6,045 bases of DNA, taken from assembly GCA_934229395.1 (NCBI GenBank), contig CAKQDL010000068.1, positions 1-6,045 of the forward strand, in the 5' to 3' direction. Below, piece by piece: positions 1 through 5,495 of this stretch. Under the pieces are notes generated by a model, which did no database searches, was not told the DNA's origin, and was given only the letters and a program-made list of their open reading frames with translations. The position numbers and the translations under genes are program-made. The stretch comes from an uncultured Peptococcaceae bacterium (GTDB lineage Bacteria; Bacillota; Peptococcia; Peptococcales; Peptococcaceae). Positions within the stretch are counted from its first letter, which is position 1. Every line of letters starts with the position of its first letter.

Positions 1-163
1 GCGGTACCTACATTGTACCATGAACTATTCAATAAGGAATTCTCATTTTGACTTGTACTATTTATATTCTAGCACCAGACAGCTTTTTAGATGCAGTGTA
101 TTCAAATGCATAAAATAGTGTGGCTTGATTTTTTACTGTTCAACTTGGACTTGCAATTTATGG
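1..163. other. Left-edge region without a recognisable gene
   Basis: I see no supported gene here. One forward frame is open from the window edge to a TGA at 49-51 (reading AVPTLYHELFNKEFSF), which could be the tail of a gene lying to the left, but it is too short to identify. A short AT-rich stretch around 131-152 (ACTGTTCAACTTGGACTTGC) vaguely resembles the terminal sequence of the IS at the right side of the window, so old IS debris is possible. No promoter with good spacing was seen on either strand. Confidence 0.4.
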
Positions 164-208
164 AAAAATAAGGGAGAGAGATTCGTGCGAATCTCTCCCT
201 TATTTATT
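164..208 (-). terminator. Hairpin terminator of the trmL-hydrolase operon
   Basis: The arms AAATAAGGGAGAG and CTCTCCCTTATTT, plus an inner ATTCG/CGAAT stem, form a long hairpin with a two-base bulge. On the minus strand the stem runs directly into a TTATTTTTCC U-rich tail. It lies about 45 bases beyond the hydrolase stop codon. The forward strand also ends in TTATTTATTT, so it may act in both directions. Confidence 0.8.
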
Positions 209-250
209 TGAGGTTGTCTATTTTCCGACAGCCCCGTTTTATCATTCACC

Positions 251-979
251 TCAATAGTTTCTGCTCCATTTCTCCATAAACGCTATTGCTTCACGAAGCA
301 TGCCATCTGTTACAACATGACCTGTTTCTGGGAAAATAAGCTGCTTCGCGTTGGGATTCGTACAACGCTTTAGAAATTCTTCATTCATTTGTAATGGCAT
401 TGTGTTATCAAGCGCACCATTGGTCAAAAGAGCTGGTGTTGATATGTGGTTCACGCTCCAATTTTCTGGTGAGAACGAAGGTTTTTCTCTTTTGGCTTCA
501 TCCACCTTTAAAAACTTTTCTGTATCTTCCTTGTAGACGCCGTTTAATAGTTCTATCGGTTCGGACCATTTGGCACTGCTATTCATTGCAACAACACCTT
601 GTACAGAAGGTTCGCCCGCCAGCCCTAGCGCAATCATGCCACCTAAGGAGTGTCCTATAATAAAATGAAGCATTTCATCGACCATTATATTTTCAAGGAG
701 ATAACAACCTTCCTTCACACTTTCCTCAAGCACCTCAAAAAAGAGAGGCGCCGATACCGTATCTTCGTAGAGTGCTGTTCCGCGTGTACCATGATGGATA
801 ATCTCTGGCACAAAAACACGATAGCCAAAGGCTGCCAACAATCGAGCACGAAAGCACTGCTTCTTAGCATCCGATCCCCAACCATGGTACAAGAGCACCT
901 CAGCCTTAGGCGCAACGCTTGTGTCCTCTACAACAAAATATGGTATATCATTAAACGCATTTTCATTGATATCAATCAT
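251..979 (-). CDS. Alpha/beta-fold hydrolase (serine esterase/peptidase-like)
   Basis: This is a 242-residue protein with the hallmarks of a cytoplasmic alpha/beta hydrolase. HGWGS at residues 32-36 fits the oxyanion-loop HG motif. GHSLGG at 109-114 is the nucleophile elbow, with Ser111. Asp191 (GALDNTMP) and His221 (ETGHVVTD) are well placed to complete the Ser-Asp-His triad. There is no signal peptide or membrane segment. The length suits a compact single-domain hydrolase of the YitV or dienelactone-hydrolase-like type, but the substrate cannot be read from sequence. The ATG overlaps the trmL stop codon by one base (TAATG), and AGGG lies a few bases upstream inside trmL, so translation is probably coupled to trmL. 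The gene ends in TGA at 251-253 and is followed by a terminator. The fold and catalytic residues are clear; the specific role is unknown. Confidence 0.85.
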   Translation of the reverse strand: MIDINENAFNDIPYFVVEDTSVAPKAEVLLYHGWGSDAKKQCFRARLLAAFGYRVFVPEIIHHGTRGTALYEDTVSAPLFFEVLEESVKEGCYLLENIMVDEMLHFIIGHSLGGMIALGLAGEPSVQGVVAMNSSAKWSEPIELLNGVYKEDTEKFLKVDEAKREKPSFSPENWSVNHISTPALLTNGALDNTMPLQMNEEFLKRCTNPNAKQLIFPETGHVVTDGMLREAIAFMEKWSRNY

Positions 980-1446
980 TATTCTAGCCCTGGAAAGCCG
1001 AGTTGACGCTGCGCTTCCATAAGAACAATGCCAACGCTCGTTGCAAGATTAAAGCAGCGCGCTTCCTCCGAATGAATCATCGGAATGCGACATTGGTTTT
1101 CGCCAAAAAGTGCATGTACTTCATCTGGCACCCCAGCATCCTCACGGCCAAATACAATATAATCACCATCGTGAAATTCAAAATTGCTATGTTTTTTGCT
1201 TGCATGACTGCTCAATAGCACCATGCGCGCCCCTTGATGTTGTTCCATGAATTCTTCAAAGGAATCGTAGGTTGTAATGTCGGTTTGGTGCCAATAGGTT
1301 AAGCCGGCACGCCTTAGCTGTTTTTCATCAATACGAAAACCCATTGGCCCAATGAGATGCAATCGTGTGCCTGTTACAAAGCAAGAACGAGCGACATTTC
1401 CAGTATTTTGAGGAATACGGGGTTGATAAAGTACAATATTTAGCAA
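979..1446 (-). CDS. trmL: tRNA (cytidine/uridine-34-2'-O)-methyltransferase TrmL (SPOUT family)
   Basis: TrmL methylates the 2'-hydroxyl of the wobble nucleotide 34, classically of tRNA-Leu, using S-adenosylmethionine. Family signatures run along the whole length (numbered from the TTG start): IPQNTGNVAR at 11-20, LIGPMGF at 31-37, VFGREDAGVPDE at 98-109 and RIPM...ARCFNLATSVGIVLMEAQRQ at 120-148, which together form the SPOUT cofactor knot. From the TTG at 1444-1446 the protein is 155 residues, close to the usual 155-160, and begins MLNIVLYQP as family members do. An ATG at 1453-1455 would add three residues (MNS), but the only Shine-Dalgarno sequence, GGAG at 1456-1459, touches that ATG with no spacer, whereas it lies nine bases from the TTG. 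The frame stays open upstream to 1626, but that part overlaps the divergent sirtuin gene and is not family-like. It is the first gene of a two-gene operon with the hydrolase. Confidence 0.92.
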   Translation of the reverse strand: MLNIVLYQPRIPQNTGNVARSCFVTGTRLHLIGPMGFRIDEKQLRRAGLTYWHQTDITTYDSFEEFMEQHQGARMVLLSSHASKKHSNFEFHDGDYIVFGREDAGVPDEVHALFGENQCRIPMIHSEEARCFNLATSVGIVLMEAQRQLGFPGLE

Positions 1447-1459
1447 GCTGTTCATCTCC
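1444..1459 (-). promoter_or_regulatory. trmL: Ribosome binding site that decides the trmL start
   Basis: On the minus strand GGAG is followed immediately by ATGAACAGC and then TTG. Zero spacing makes the ATG a poor start, while nine bases to the TTG is workable and gives the family-typical N-terminus. Choosing TTG is therefore an inference from both spacing and homology. Confidence 0.6.
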
Positions 1460-1496
1460 AATTTTATTAATAGATGCAATGTTGTAATATTTGCGT

Positions 1497-1522
1497 TAAA
1501 ATACACAGTAGAGGTGATAAAT
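1497..1522 (+). promoter_or_regulatory. Putative -10 box and ribosome binding site of the sirtuin gene
   Basis: TAAAAT at 1497-1502 is a plausible -10 element, the same hexamer as in the tadA and rny promoters. GAGGTGA at 1511-1517 is a strong Shine-Dalgarno sequence five bases before the ATG at 1523. It fixes the start there rather than at the GTG at 1514, which lies inside the Shine-Dalgarno itself. No good -35 lies at 16-18 bases (the best, ATGCAA at 1474-1479, is weak). The divergent trmL promoter must share these roughly 75 bases, but I could not place it. Confidence 0.45.
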
Positions 1523-2230
1523 ATGAACAAAGACTTAGAACGAATCATTAATGCATCTTCAAACATCGTCTTCTTCGGCGGCGCCGGCGTTTCTACAGAA
1601 AGCGGTATTCCTGATTTTCGCAGCAAGGATGGCTTGTATCACCAAAAAGGTTTCAAGTACGAACCAGAATTTATGCTCTCTCGCACTTTCTTTGATACCC
1701 ACACTGAAGAATTCTATGATTTTTACCGCACCAAAATGATTGCTCCTAACGACGGCCCAAGTGCTGTGCATTATAAGCTTGCCGAATTAGAAAAGGAAGG
1801 CAAGCTTAAGGCTATTGTAACACAAAACATCGATGGACTTCACCAAATGGCTGGTAGCCAAAACGTTTTTGAGCTCCACGGCTCGGTGATGCGCAATTAC
1901 TGCATGAAGTGCAGCAAGTTTTACGCACTCGACTATATTCAAAACAGCAGTGGTGTGCCTCTTTGCGAAAATTGTGGTGGCATTGTAAAGCCAGACGTCG
2001 TGCTCTACGAAGAAGGCTTGGACGACCAAGTACTCACAGGCGCTTTGGAAGCCATTCAAAAAGCCGATACCTTGATTATTGCTGGCACCTCCTTGGCTGT
2101 ATATCCAGCAGCAGGATTAATCCAGTATTTCAAGGGCAATCATCTCGTTGTAATTAATCGCGACGCTACACCGCAAGATAAAAATGCTGAGCTCGTCATT
2201 CATGACCGCATCAGCAGCGCCTTATTATAA
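1523..2230 (+). CDS. NAD-dependent protein deacylase, SIR2/sirtuin family (CobB-like)
   Basis: Sirtuins remove acyl groups from lysines using NAD+, releasing nicotinamide and O-acyl-ADP-ribose. The 235-residue protein has the full set of motifs. GAGVSTESGIPDFRS at 20-34 is the NAD-binding loop, TQNIDGLH at 100-107 is the catalytic-domain signature, and ELHG at 117-120 carries the general base His119. A four-cysteine zinc site is formed by Cys127, Cys130, Cys148 and Cys151. GTSL at 188-191 and INRD at 211-214 contact NAD. No signal or membrane segment is present, so it is cytoplasmic. The length matches bacterial class U/III sirtuins, and the KPDVVLYEE segment is typical of Firmicutes members. 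It is transcribed alone, divergently from trmL and convergently with rny, ending at a strong terminator. The targets cannot be predicted, and whether it prefers acetyl or longer acyl groups is unclear. Confidence 0.95.
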   Translation: MNKDLERIINASSNIVFFGGAGVSTESGIPDFRSKDGLYHQKGFKYEPEFMLSRTFFDTHTEEFYDFYRTKMIAPNDGPSAVHYKLAELEKEGKLKAIVTQNIDGLHQMAGSQNVFELHGSVMRNYCMKCSKFYALDYIQNSSGVPLCENCGGIVKPDVVLYEEGLDDQVLTGALEAIQKADTLIIAGTSLAVYPAAGLIQYFKGNHLVVINRDATPQDKNAELVIHDRISSALL

Positions 2231-2242
2231 CAAAAAACGGCA

Positions 2243-2284
2243 TAAAAAAACGCTTAATCTCCACAGCGATTAAGCGTTTTTTTA
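2243..2284. terminator. Bidirectional terminator between the sirtuin gene and rny
   Basis: A perfect inverted repeat has nine-base arms, CGCTTAATC (2251-2259) and GATTAAGCG (2268-2276), around the loop TCCACAGC. It is flanked by seven A bases on the left and seven T bases on the right. It therefore gives a stem plus U-run on both strands and can serve both convergent genes. It begins 13 bases after the sirtuin stop codon and ends 4 bases before the rny stop codon. Confidence 0.93.
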
Positions 2285-2287
2285 GCT

Positions 2288-3823
2288 TTATTTCGCGTAA
2301 TTCACGGTGCGAGTTTCGCGAATCACAACGACTTTAATTTGTCCAGGATATTCCATTTCCGCTTCAATGCGTTTTACAATATCGTAGGACAATTTAGCAC
2401 TGAGTGCATCGTCGATTTTGTCCGGTTTTACAATAACACGAACTTCTCGACCTGCTTGTACAGCATACGTTTTTTCAACTCCGTCAAAATCATTGGCAAT
2501 ACTTTCAAGCTGAGTAAGGCGCTTGAGGTAGTTTTCCAAGGTTTCACGACGAGCGCCTGGACGTGCTGCAGAAACAGCATCAGCAGCAGCAACCAACACA
2601 GATTCTACGCTGCTTGGATCTACATCACCATGGTGCGACATAATGGCATTTATAACGCCCTCTGGTTCACGATACTTACGTGCCAAATCGCCACCCAAGG
2701 TGGTGTGAGAACCTTCTGTATCGTGGTCAATAGCCTTACCAATGTCATGCAAAAGCCCCGCGCGTTTTGCCAAAGCAACATCCACGCCAAGCTCAGCAGC
2801 CATAAGACCAGCCAAATGAGATACCTCAATAGAATGCTTGAGCACGTTTTGACCATAACTGGTGCGGTATTTTAAGCGACCAAGAAGCTTCACCATTTCT
2901 GGGTGGAGCTGGTGAACGCCTGTATCAAACACAGCAGCCTCACCGGCTTCGCGAACAGTTTGATCCACTTCCTTTTGAGCCTTGTTGACCATTTCCTCAA
3001 TGCGTGCCGGATGAATACGTCCGTCCACAATGAGCTTTTCCAAAGCCACACGAGCCACCTCGCGGCGGATAGGTTCAAAACAGGAAAGTACTACAGCTTC
3101 TGGTGTATCATCAATAATGAGATCAACACCAGTGAGGTTTTCAAGAGCACGAATATTACGGCCTTCACGGCCAATAATGCGTCCCTTCATTTCATCGTTA
3201 GGAAGTGGCACCACTGAAACTGTAGATTCTGCCACATGATCAGCGGCACAACGTTGAATAGCGCCAGCAATAATATTGCGAGCCATCTTATCAGCGTTAT
3301 CCTTAGCTTCGGCCTCTTTTTCCTTAATCATAACAGCCAAGCTGTAATTCACATCATTTTCAACCTGGTTATAAAGTTGGTTCTTCGCTTCTTCAGCGCT
3401 AAGACCTGCAACACGTTCAAGCTCATGCTGCTGCTTTTCAACCAAGGCATCCAATTCGTCACGAATTTCATCAAGCTTGCCTTCTTTGGCCAAGAGTGCA
3501 TTTTCTTTTTTCTCAAGATTGGTAGATTTTCGATCAAGGACATCTTCCTTTTGCACCAAACGTTTTTCAATGGTTTGGGCTTCCATACGACGTTCCTTCG
3601 CTTCAAGCTCAGCTTCATTGCGAATTTGCAATGCAGCGTCCTTTGCTTCTACCATCGCTTCTTTTTTCAGCGATTCAATATCTCTATTGGCCGCTTCCAA
3701 AATACGTTGTGCCTCTGCTTCTGCAGAGCCAATCAATGATTCTGATGATTTCTTACGTACTGTATAGCCACCGATGCCCCCTATCGCTAACCCAACAATG
3801 ATTGCGATAATAGCCTCGATCAT
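2288..3823 (-). CDS. rny: Ribonuclease Y
   Basis: RNase Y is the membrane-anchored endoribonuclease that starts mRNA decay and riboswitch or operon-mRNA processing in Firmicutes. The 511-residue product has the standard layout. Residues 2-20 are one N-terminal transmembrane helix rich in I, G and A, followed by a basic RKK stop. Residues about 30-195 are a long charged coiled coil (E/K/A-rich). GRIIGREGRNIRALE at 214-228 is the KH RNA-binding motif. A HD phosphohydrolase domain follows, with His330 (NVLKHSIEV), the metal-binding His359-Asp360 in LLHDIGKAIDHD, and His397-His398. The C-terminal domain ends near residue 511. Length and order match the family, and no key residue is missing. The ATG at 3821-3823 has an excellent Shine-Dalgarno (AAAGGAGG, five bases upstream). 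The gene stands alone with its own promoter and an unusually long leader of about 195 bases. Confidence 0.97.
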   Translation of the reverse strand: MIEAIIAIIVGLAIGGIGGYTVRKKSSESLIGSAEAEAQRILEAANRDIESLKKEAMVEAKDAALQIRNEAELEAKERRMEAQTIEKRLVQKEDVLDRKSTNLEKKENALLAKEGKLDEIRDELDALVEKQQHELERVAGLSAEEAKNQLYNQVENDVNYSLAVMIKEKEAEAKDNADKMARNIIAGAIQRCAADHVAESTVSVVPLPNDEMKGRIIGREGRNIRALENLTGVDLIIDDTPEAVVLSCFEPIRREVARVALEKLIVDGRIHPARIEEMVNKAQKEVDQTVREAGEAAVFDTGVHQLHPEMVKLLGRLKYRTSYGQNVLKHSIEVSHLAGLMAAELGVDVALAKRAGLLHDIGKAIDHDTEGSHTTLGGDLARKYREPEGVINAIMSHHGDVDPSSVESVLVAAADAVSAARPGARRETLENYLKRLTQLESIANDFDGVEKTYAVQAGREVRVIVKPDKIDDALSAKLSYDIVKRIEAEMEYPGQIKVVVIRETRTVNYAK

Positions 3824-3861
3824 ATCTTCCTCCTTTCTTCCATCGTTCCATATTCAATTAA

Positions 3862-3975
3862 TCATAGTGGACTATGCGCAAAAAAAAAGAAACCAACTAT
3901 ATGGCTTGCCTTTTGCAAAGATAATCTACTGTTGTTAAAGAGTTCATGAGCGTTACATTCATCACCAAATAACAT
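3862..3975 (-). CDS. Possible 37-residue upstream ORF in the rny leader
   Basis: On the rny strand an ATG at 3973-3975 opens a 37-codon frame ending in TGA at 3862-3864, 38 bases before rny. It would read MLFGDECNAHELFNNS and so on, including four consecutive Phe codons encoded by a run of nine T bases. AGGTGG lies about six bases upstream of the ATG, a usable Shine-Dalgarno. I recognise no family. It could be a leader peptide or a chance frame; a Phe-rich stretch over a weak hairpin and U-run is reminiscent of attenuation, but nothing proves it is translated. Confidence 0.2.
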   Translation of the reverse strand: MLFGDECNAHELFNNSRLSLQKASHIVGFFFFAHSPL

Positions 3976-4024
3976 CGAGAACCACCTGTAAACAATACAA
4001 TTATCGTACTATAGTCTTAGCATT

Positions 4025-4053
4025 ATTTTACGATGATTTAGCCAAAGTGTCAA
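4025..4053 (-). promoter_or_regulatory. rny: Sigma-A-type promoter of rny
   Basis: Read on the minus strand, TTGACA (4053-4048), a 17-base spacer and TAAAAT (4030-4025) make a near-consensus housekeeping promoter. Transcription should begin near 4018, giving a leader of about 195 bases before the rny ATG, much longer than ribosome binding requires. Confidence 0.75.
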
Positions 4054-4127
4054 GAACATTCAACAGTTTTGAAATTTATGTATAGTGCTTGTTTTTCTCT
4101 ATATCTGGCAAACAATACATACGCTGC

Positions 4128-4157
4128 TTGACAAAGGCCGCTTCTATTCGCTAAAAT
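4128..4157 (+). promoter_or_regulatory. tadA: Sigma-A-type promoter of tadA
   Basis: A perfect TTGACA at 4128-4133 is followed by an 18-base spacer and TAAAAT at 4152-4157. Initiation near 4164 would leave a short leader containing GAGGTGA at 4169-4175, the tadA ribosome binding site. Confidence 0.8.
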
Positions 4158-4179
4158 ATGATAGATGTGAGGTGACAGT

Positions 4180-4632
4180 ATGGATATGCTCATGATTGAT
4201 GAAGCCATCAATGAAGCAAAAAAAGCGCTTCTCCACAGCGATGTGCCAATTGGCGCCGTGGTAGTGCTCGATGGAAAAATCATCGGCCGCGGCCACAACA
4301 CACGTGAGCGTGATGCTGATCCTACAGGACACGCAGAAATCAACGCTATGCGCGATGCCGCAAAAGCACTTGGTCATTGGAAGCTCGATGGCGCCACTGT
4401 TTATGTCACCCACGAACCTTGTCCCATGTGCGCAGGAACGATGCTCCTCAGTCACGTTTCCACCGTTGTTTACGGTGCCAGTGAACCCACCTATGGTGTT
4501 TGCGGTAGCCAAATGAACCTCGTGCAATTTCCTGGGTTTCCGCAAAACATACGTATACGTGGTCCCATCGCCCAAGAAAAATGCGCATCCCTTACTAGAG
4601 TTTTTTTTCAAACGCTTCGTAACACAAAATAG
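4180..4632 (+). CDS. tadA: tRNA(adenosine-34) deaminase TadA
   Basis: TadA converts the wobble adenosine 34 of tRNA-Arg(ACG) to inosine, allowing one tRNA to read three codons. It is an essential zinc enzyme that acts as a homodimer. The 150-residue protein has the cytidine/deoxycytidylate deaminase fold: His51 and Glu53 in the GHAEINAM motif (zinc ligand and proton shuttle) and Cys81 and Cys84 in EPCPMCAGTM (zinc ligands). Asn40 precedes the active-site loop, and the segment VVYGASEPTYGVCGS and a charged C-terminal helix (ECASL-type, here EKCASLTRVFFQTLR) are typical of TadA rather than of guanine deaminase. The length is slightly below that of the E. coli enzyme. The ATG at 4180 has GAGGTGA four bases upstream; alternative ATGs at codons 3 and 5 are too far away. 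tRNA-Ser starts 30 bases downstream and is probably on the same transcript. Confidence 0.95.
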   Translation: MDMLMIDEAINEAKKALLHSDVPIGAVVVLDGKIIGRGHNTRERDADPTGHAEINAMRDAAKALGHWKLDGATVYVTHEPCPMCAGTMLLSHVSTVVYGASEPTYGVCGSQMNLVQFPGFPQNIRIRGPIAQEKCASLTRVFFQTLRNTK

Positions 4633-4662
4633 CTTTTAACCTCATAGAGGTCAAAATACCCT

Positions 4663-4747
4663 GGAGAGATGTCCGAGAGGCCGAAGGTGCGACACTCGAA
4701 ATGTCGTGTTCCGCAAGGAACCGAGGGTTCGAATCCCTCTCTCTCCG
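4663..4747 (+). tRNA. tRNA-Ser, anticodon CGA
   Basis: A full class II cloverleaf of 85 bases is visible. The acceptor GGAGAGA (4663-4669) pairs with TCTCTCC (4740-4746), and G4747 is the discriminator. The anticodon stem CGACA/TGTCG encloses the loop CTCGAAA, with anticodon CGA reading UCG. A long variable arm, GTTCC-GCAA-GGAAC, identifies it as serine type. The T arm is GAGGG-TTCGAAT-CCCTC. The 3' CCA is not encoded (TTT follows), so it must be added by a nucleotidyltransferase. No separate promoter is evident; it is likely co-transcribed with tadA and ends at the terminator just downstream. Confidence 0.96.
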
Positions 4748-4755
4748 TTTATCCA

Positions 4756-4794
4756 ATAGCTTTGTATCCTAGGTGGATGCAAGGCTATTTTTTT
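4756..4794 (+). terminator. Terminator after tRNA-Ser
   Basis: A 14-base stem (4756-4769 with 4775-4788, including two G-U pairs) has the five-base loop TAGGT and is followed by a run of T bases to 4794. It sits nine bases after the tRNA and closes the tadA-tRNA unit. Confidence 0.9.
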
Positions 4795-4883
4795 GTGAAT
4801 AACTTGCGTGCAGGCACTTTGTCCCTCGAGCGTAATAAGCTATTAAAGAAGTTCGTCGTTATCACACGCCTTTTTAAATGGTC

Positions 4884-4915
4884 ATAAGAAAAGCACCCAC
4901 CTTTTGGCAGATGCT
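4884..4915 (-). terminator. Terminator of the yjdF-like gene
   Basis: On the minus strand AGCATCTGCC pairs with GGTGGGTGCT (10 pairs, three of them G-U) around the loop AAAA, followed by TTTTCTTATG. It lies about 33 bases beyond the stop codon of the DUF2992 gene, in the convergent gap with tRNA-Ser. Confidence 0.7.
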
Positions 4916-4948
4916 CGATTGAATGGTTGCATTGAAAACCACAGAAAA

Positions 4949-5368
4949 TCAGTGCCCTCTATGTTTTTCTTTGCGCTTTTTCTGGCGCAATTCAAACTGT
5001 TGCTGCTTTGCTTCCTCTCGTTGCTTGCGAGAAAGAGCTTTGCGCGCTAGCTTTCCTTGCTCCTGTTGAAGCTTCAATGCCTGCTGGGCTTTCGTACCAA
5101 TGCCTGTATCAGCGATTTGTTTGTGTATCAAGCGCTGCATACGCTTTGGATTGATATGTTTGTCCGTAGAAATTTCTGCTTCTATGGATGGACTGAACCT
5201 AAGCTTATTCCAGTTCTTCAAAAGAAACTCGTACACCTCGTAATCTTTTGGCTCAGCACCGAAAGTGATTTTACAAACTTCGTAATGTCCGTTATACACT
5301 CGTTCAGCTATGCCAATCCAAAATGGAGCCTCAAAAAGAACTGTTAATTTAGATACGATCGTACCCAT
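4949..5368 (-). CDS. yjdF: YjdF/DUF2992 family protein under riboswitch control
   Basis: The 139-residue protein matches the DUF2992 (YjdF) family. The N-terminal beta-rich part is KLTVLFEAPFWIGIAERVYNG (about 7-27) and then VCKITFGAEPKDYEVYEFLLKNW (about 31-53). A basic region (INPKRMQRLIHKQ, 72-84) and a highly charged Q/K/R/E-rich C-terminal helix (96-139, ending KKRKEKHRGH) follow. There is no signal or membrane segment. The biochemical role of the family is not established; genes of this type are known to follow the azaaromatic-responsive yjdF riboswitch, which suggests a part in handling toxic heterocyclic compounds. The ATG at 5366-5368 has an exact AAAGGAGG seven bases upstream. The open frame to 5419 would run back into the riboswitch, so I reject that longer form. 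The gene stands alone, facing tRNA-Ser. Confidence 0.9.
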   Translation of the reverse strand: MGTIVSKLTVLFEAPFWIGIAERVYNGHYEVCKITFGAEPKDYEVYEFLLKNWNKLRFSPSIEAEISTDKHINPKRMQRLIHKQIADTGIGTKAQQALKLQQEQGKLARKALSRKQREEAKQQQFELRQKKRKEKHRGH

Positions 5369-5375
5369 GATGTTT

Positions 5376-5383
5376 CCTCCTTT
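5376..5383 (-). promoter_or_regulatory. yjdF: Ribosome binding site of yjdF, complementary to the aptamer
   Basis: On the minus strand AAAGGAGG stands seven bases before the ATG at 5368. The complementary eight-mer CCTCCTTT occurs in the leader at 5418-5425 on the same strand, so the site could be sequestered. Confidence 0.8.
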
Positions 5384-5398
5384 AGATTTAATATGTTG

Positions 5399-5490
5399 CA
5401 ACAAAGAATGGACAACCAAAGGAGGCAGGTTACTGACAACATTTCTGTTGCTCCCGGACTACCTACCGGGACGTGTTTTTATCTTTGTAT
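5399..5490 (-). promoter_or_regulatory. yjdF-type riboswitch (azaaromatic-responsive) in the yjdF leader
   Basis: On the minus strand the leader folds into a closed architecture. P1 is ACAAAGA (5488-5482) with TCTTTGT (5407-5401). A hairpin TCCCGG-TAGGTAGT-CCGGGA lies at 5471-5452. A second hairpin CAACA... reads CAACA-GAAA-TGTTG at 5450-5437. The loop bases AGGTAG (5464-5459) can pair with CTGCCT (5428-5423) as a pseudoknot. That arrangement, the CCCGGTAGGT and AACCTGCCTCC segments as I recall them from the yjdF motif, and the DUF2992 gene immediately downstream identify the yjdF riboswitch class. The family identification rests on memory of the motif; the pairings are read directly. The CCTCC segment is complementary to the gene's ribosome binding site, suggesting translational control. 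Ligands known for the class are diverse azaaromatics. Confidence 0.85.
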
Positions 5491-5495
5491 ATACG

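Larger units (their letters stand above)
3824..4179. other. Divergent intergenic region between rny and tadA
   Basis: This 356-base AT-rich region contains two separate, divergent promoters (rny at 4025-4053, tadA at 4128-4157), with about 75 bases between their -35 boxes. The rny leader occupies 3824 to about 4018. It contains a perfect 6-2-6 inverted repeat, CATAGT GG ACTATG, at 3863-3876 and a run of nine A bases at 3880-3888. I see no gene longer than the 37-codon candidate and no RNA family that I recognise. Confidence 0.6.

Noticed and set aside
394..1006. Forward open frames opposite the hydrolase gene
   Set aside because: They lack ribosome binding sites and any recognisable motif, and they mirror a well-supported gene on the other strand.
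1474..1502. Imperfect ATGCAA/TTGCGT inverted repeat in the trmL-sirtuin promoter region
   Set aside because: It has short arms with a mismatch in AT-rich DNA; too weak to call an operator.
1514..1522. GTG start for the sirtuin gene
   Set aside because: The GTG is part of the GAGGTGA Shine-Dalgarno sequence that serves the ATG at 1523.
1456..1626. N-terminal extension of trmL to an ATG at 1626
   Set aside because: The extension lies antisense to the start of the sirtuin gene, has no family similarity, and would cross the divergent promoter region.
2339..3767. Several forward and reverse open frames across rny
   Set aside because: They are low-complexity shadows of the RNase Y coiled coil and domains in other frames, with Cys/Phe/Ser-rich, non-protein-like composition.
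4639..4651. Small inverted repeat ACCTC-ATA-GAGGT between tadA and tRNA-Ser
   Set aside because: It has only a five-base stem and no T run, so it is not a terminator; it could mark an RNA processing site, but this cannot be supported.
4669..4887. Forward 72-codon open frame
   Set aside because: It starts inside tRNA-Ser and runs through its terminator; the translated start is simply the tRNA sequence.
5369..5419. Upstream ATG of the yjdF gene at 5419
   Set aside because: It would begin inside the riboswitch and translate the AAAGGAGG ribosome binding site; the ATG at 5368 has ideal spacing and gives the family N-terminus.
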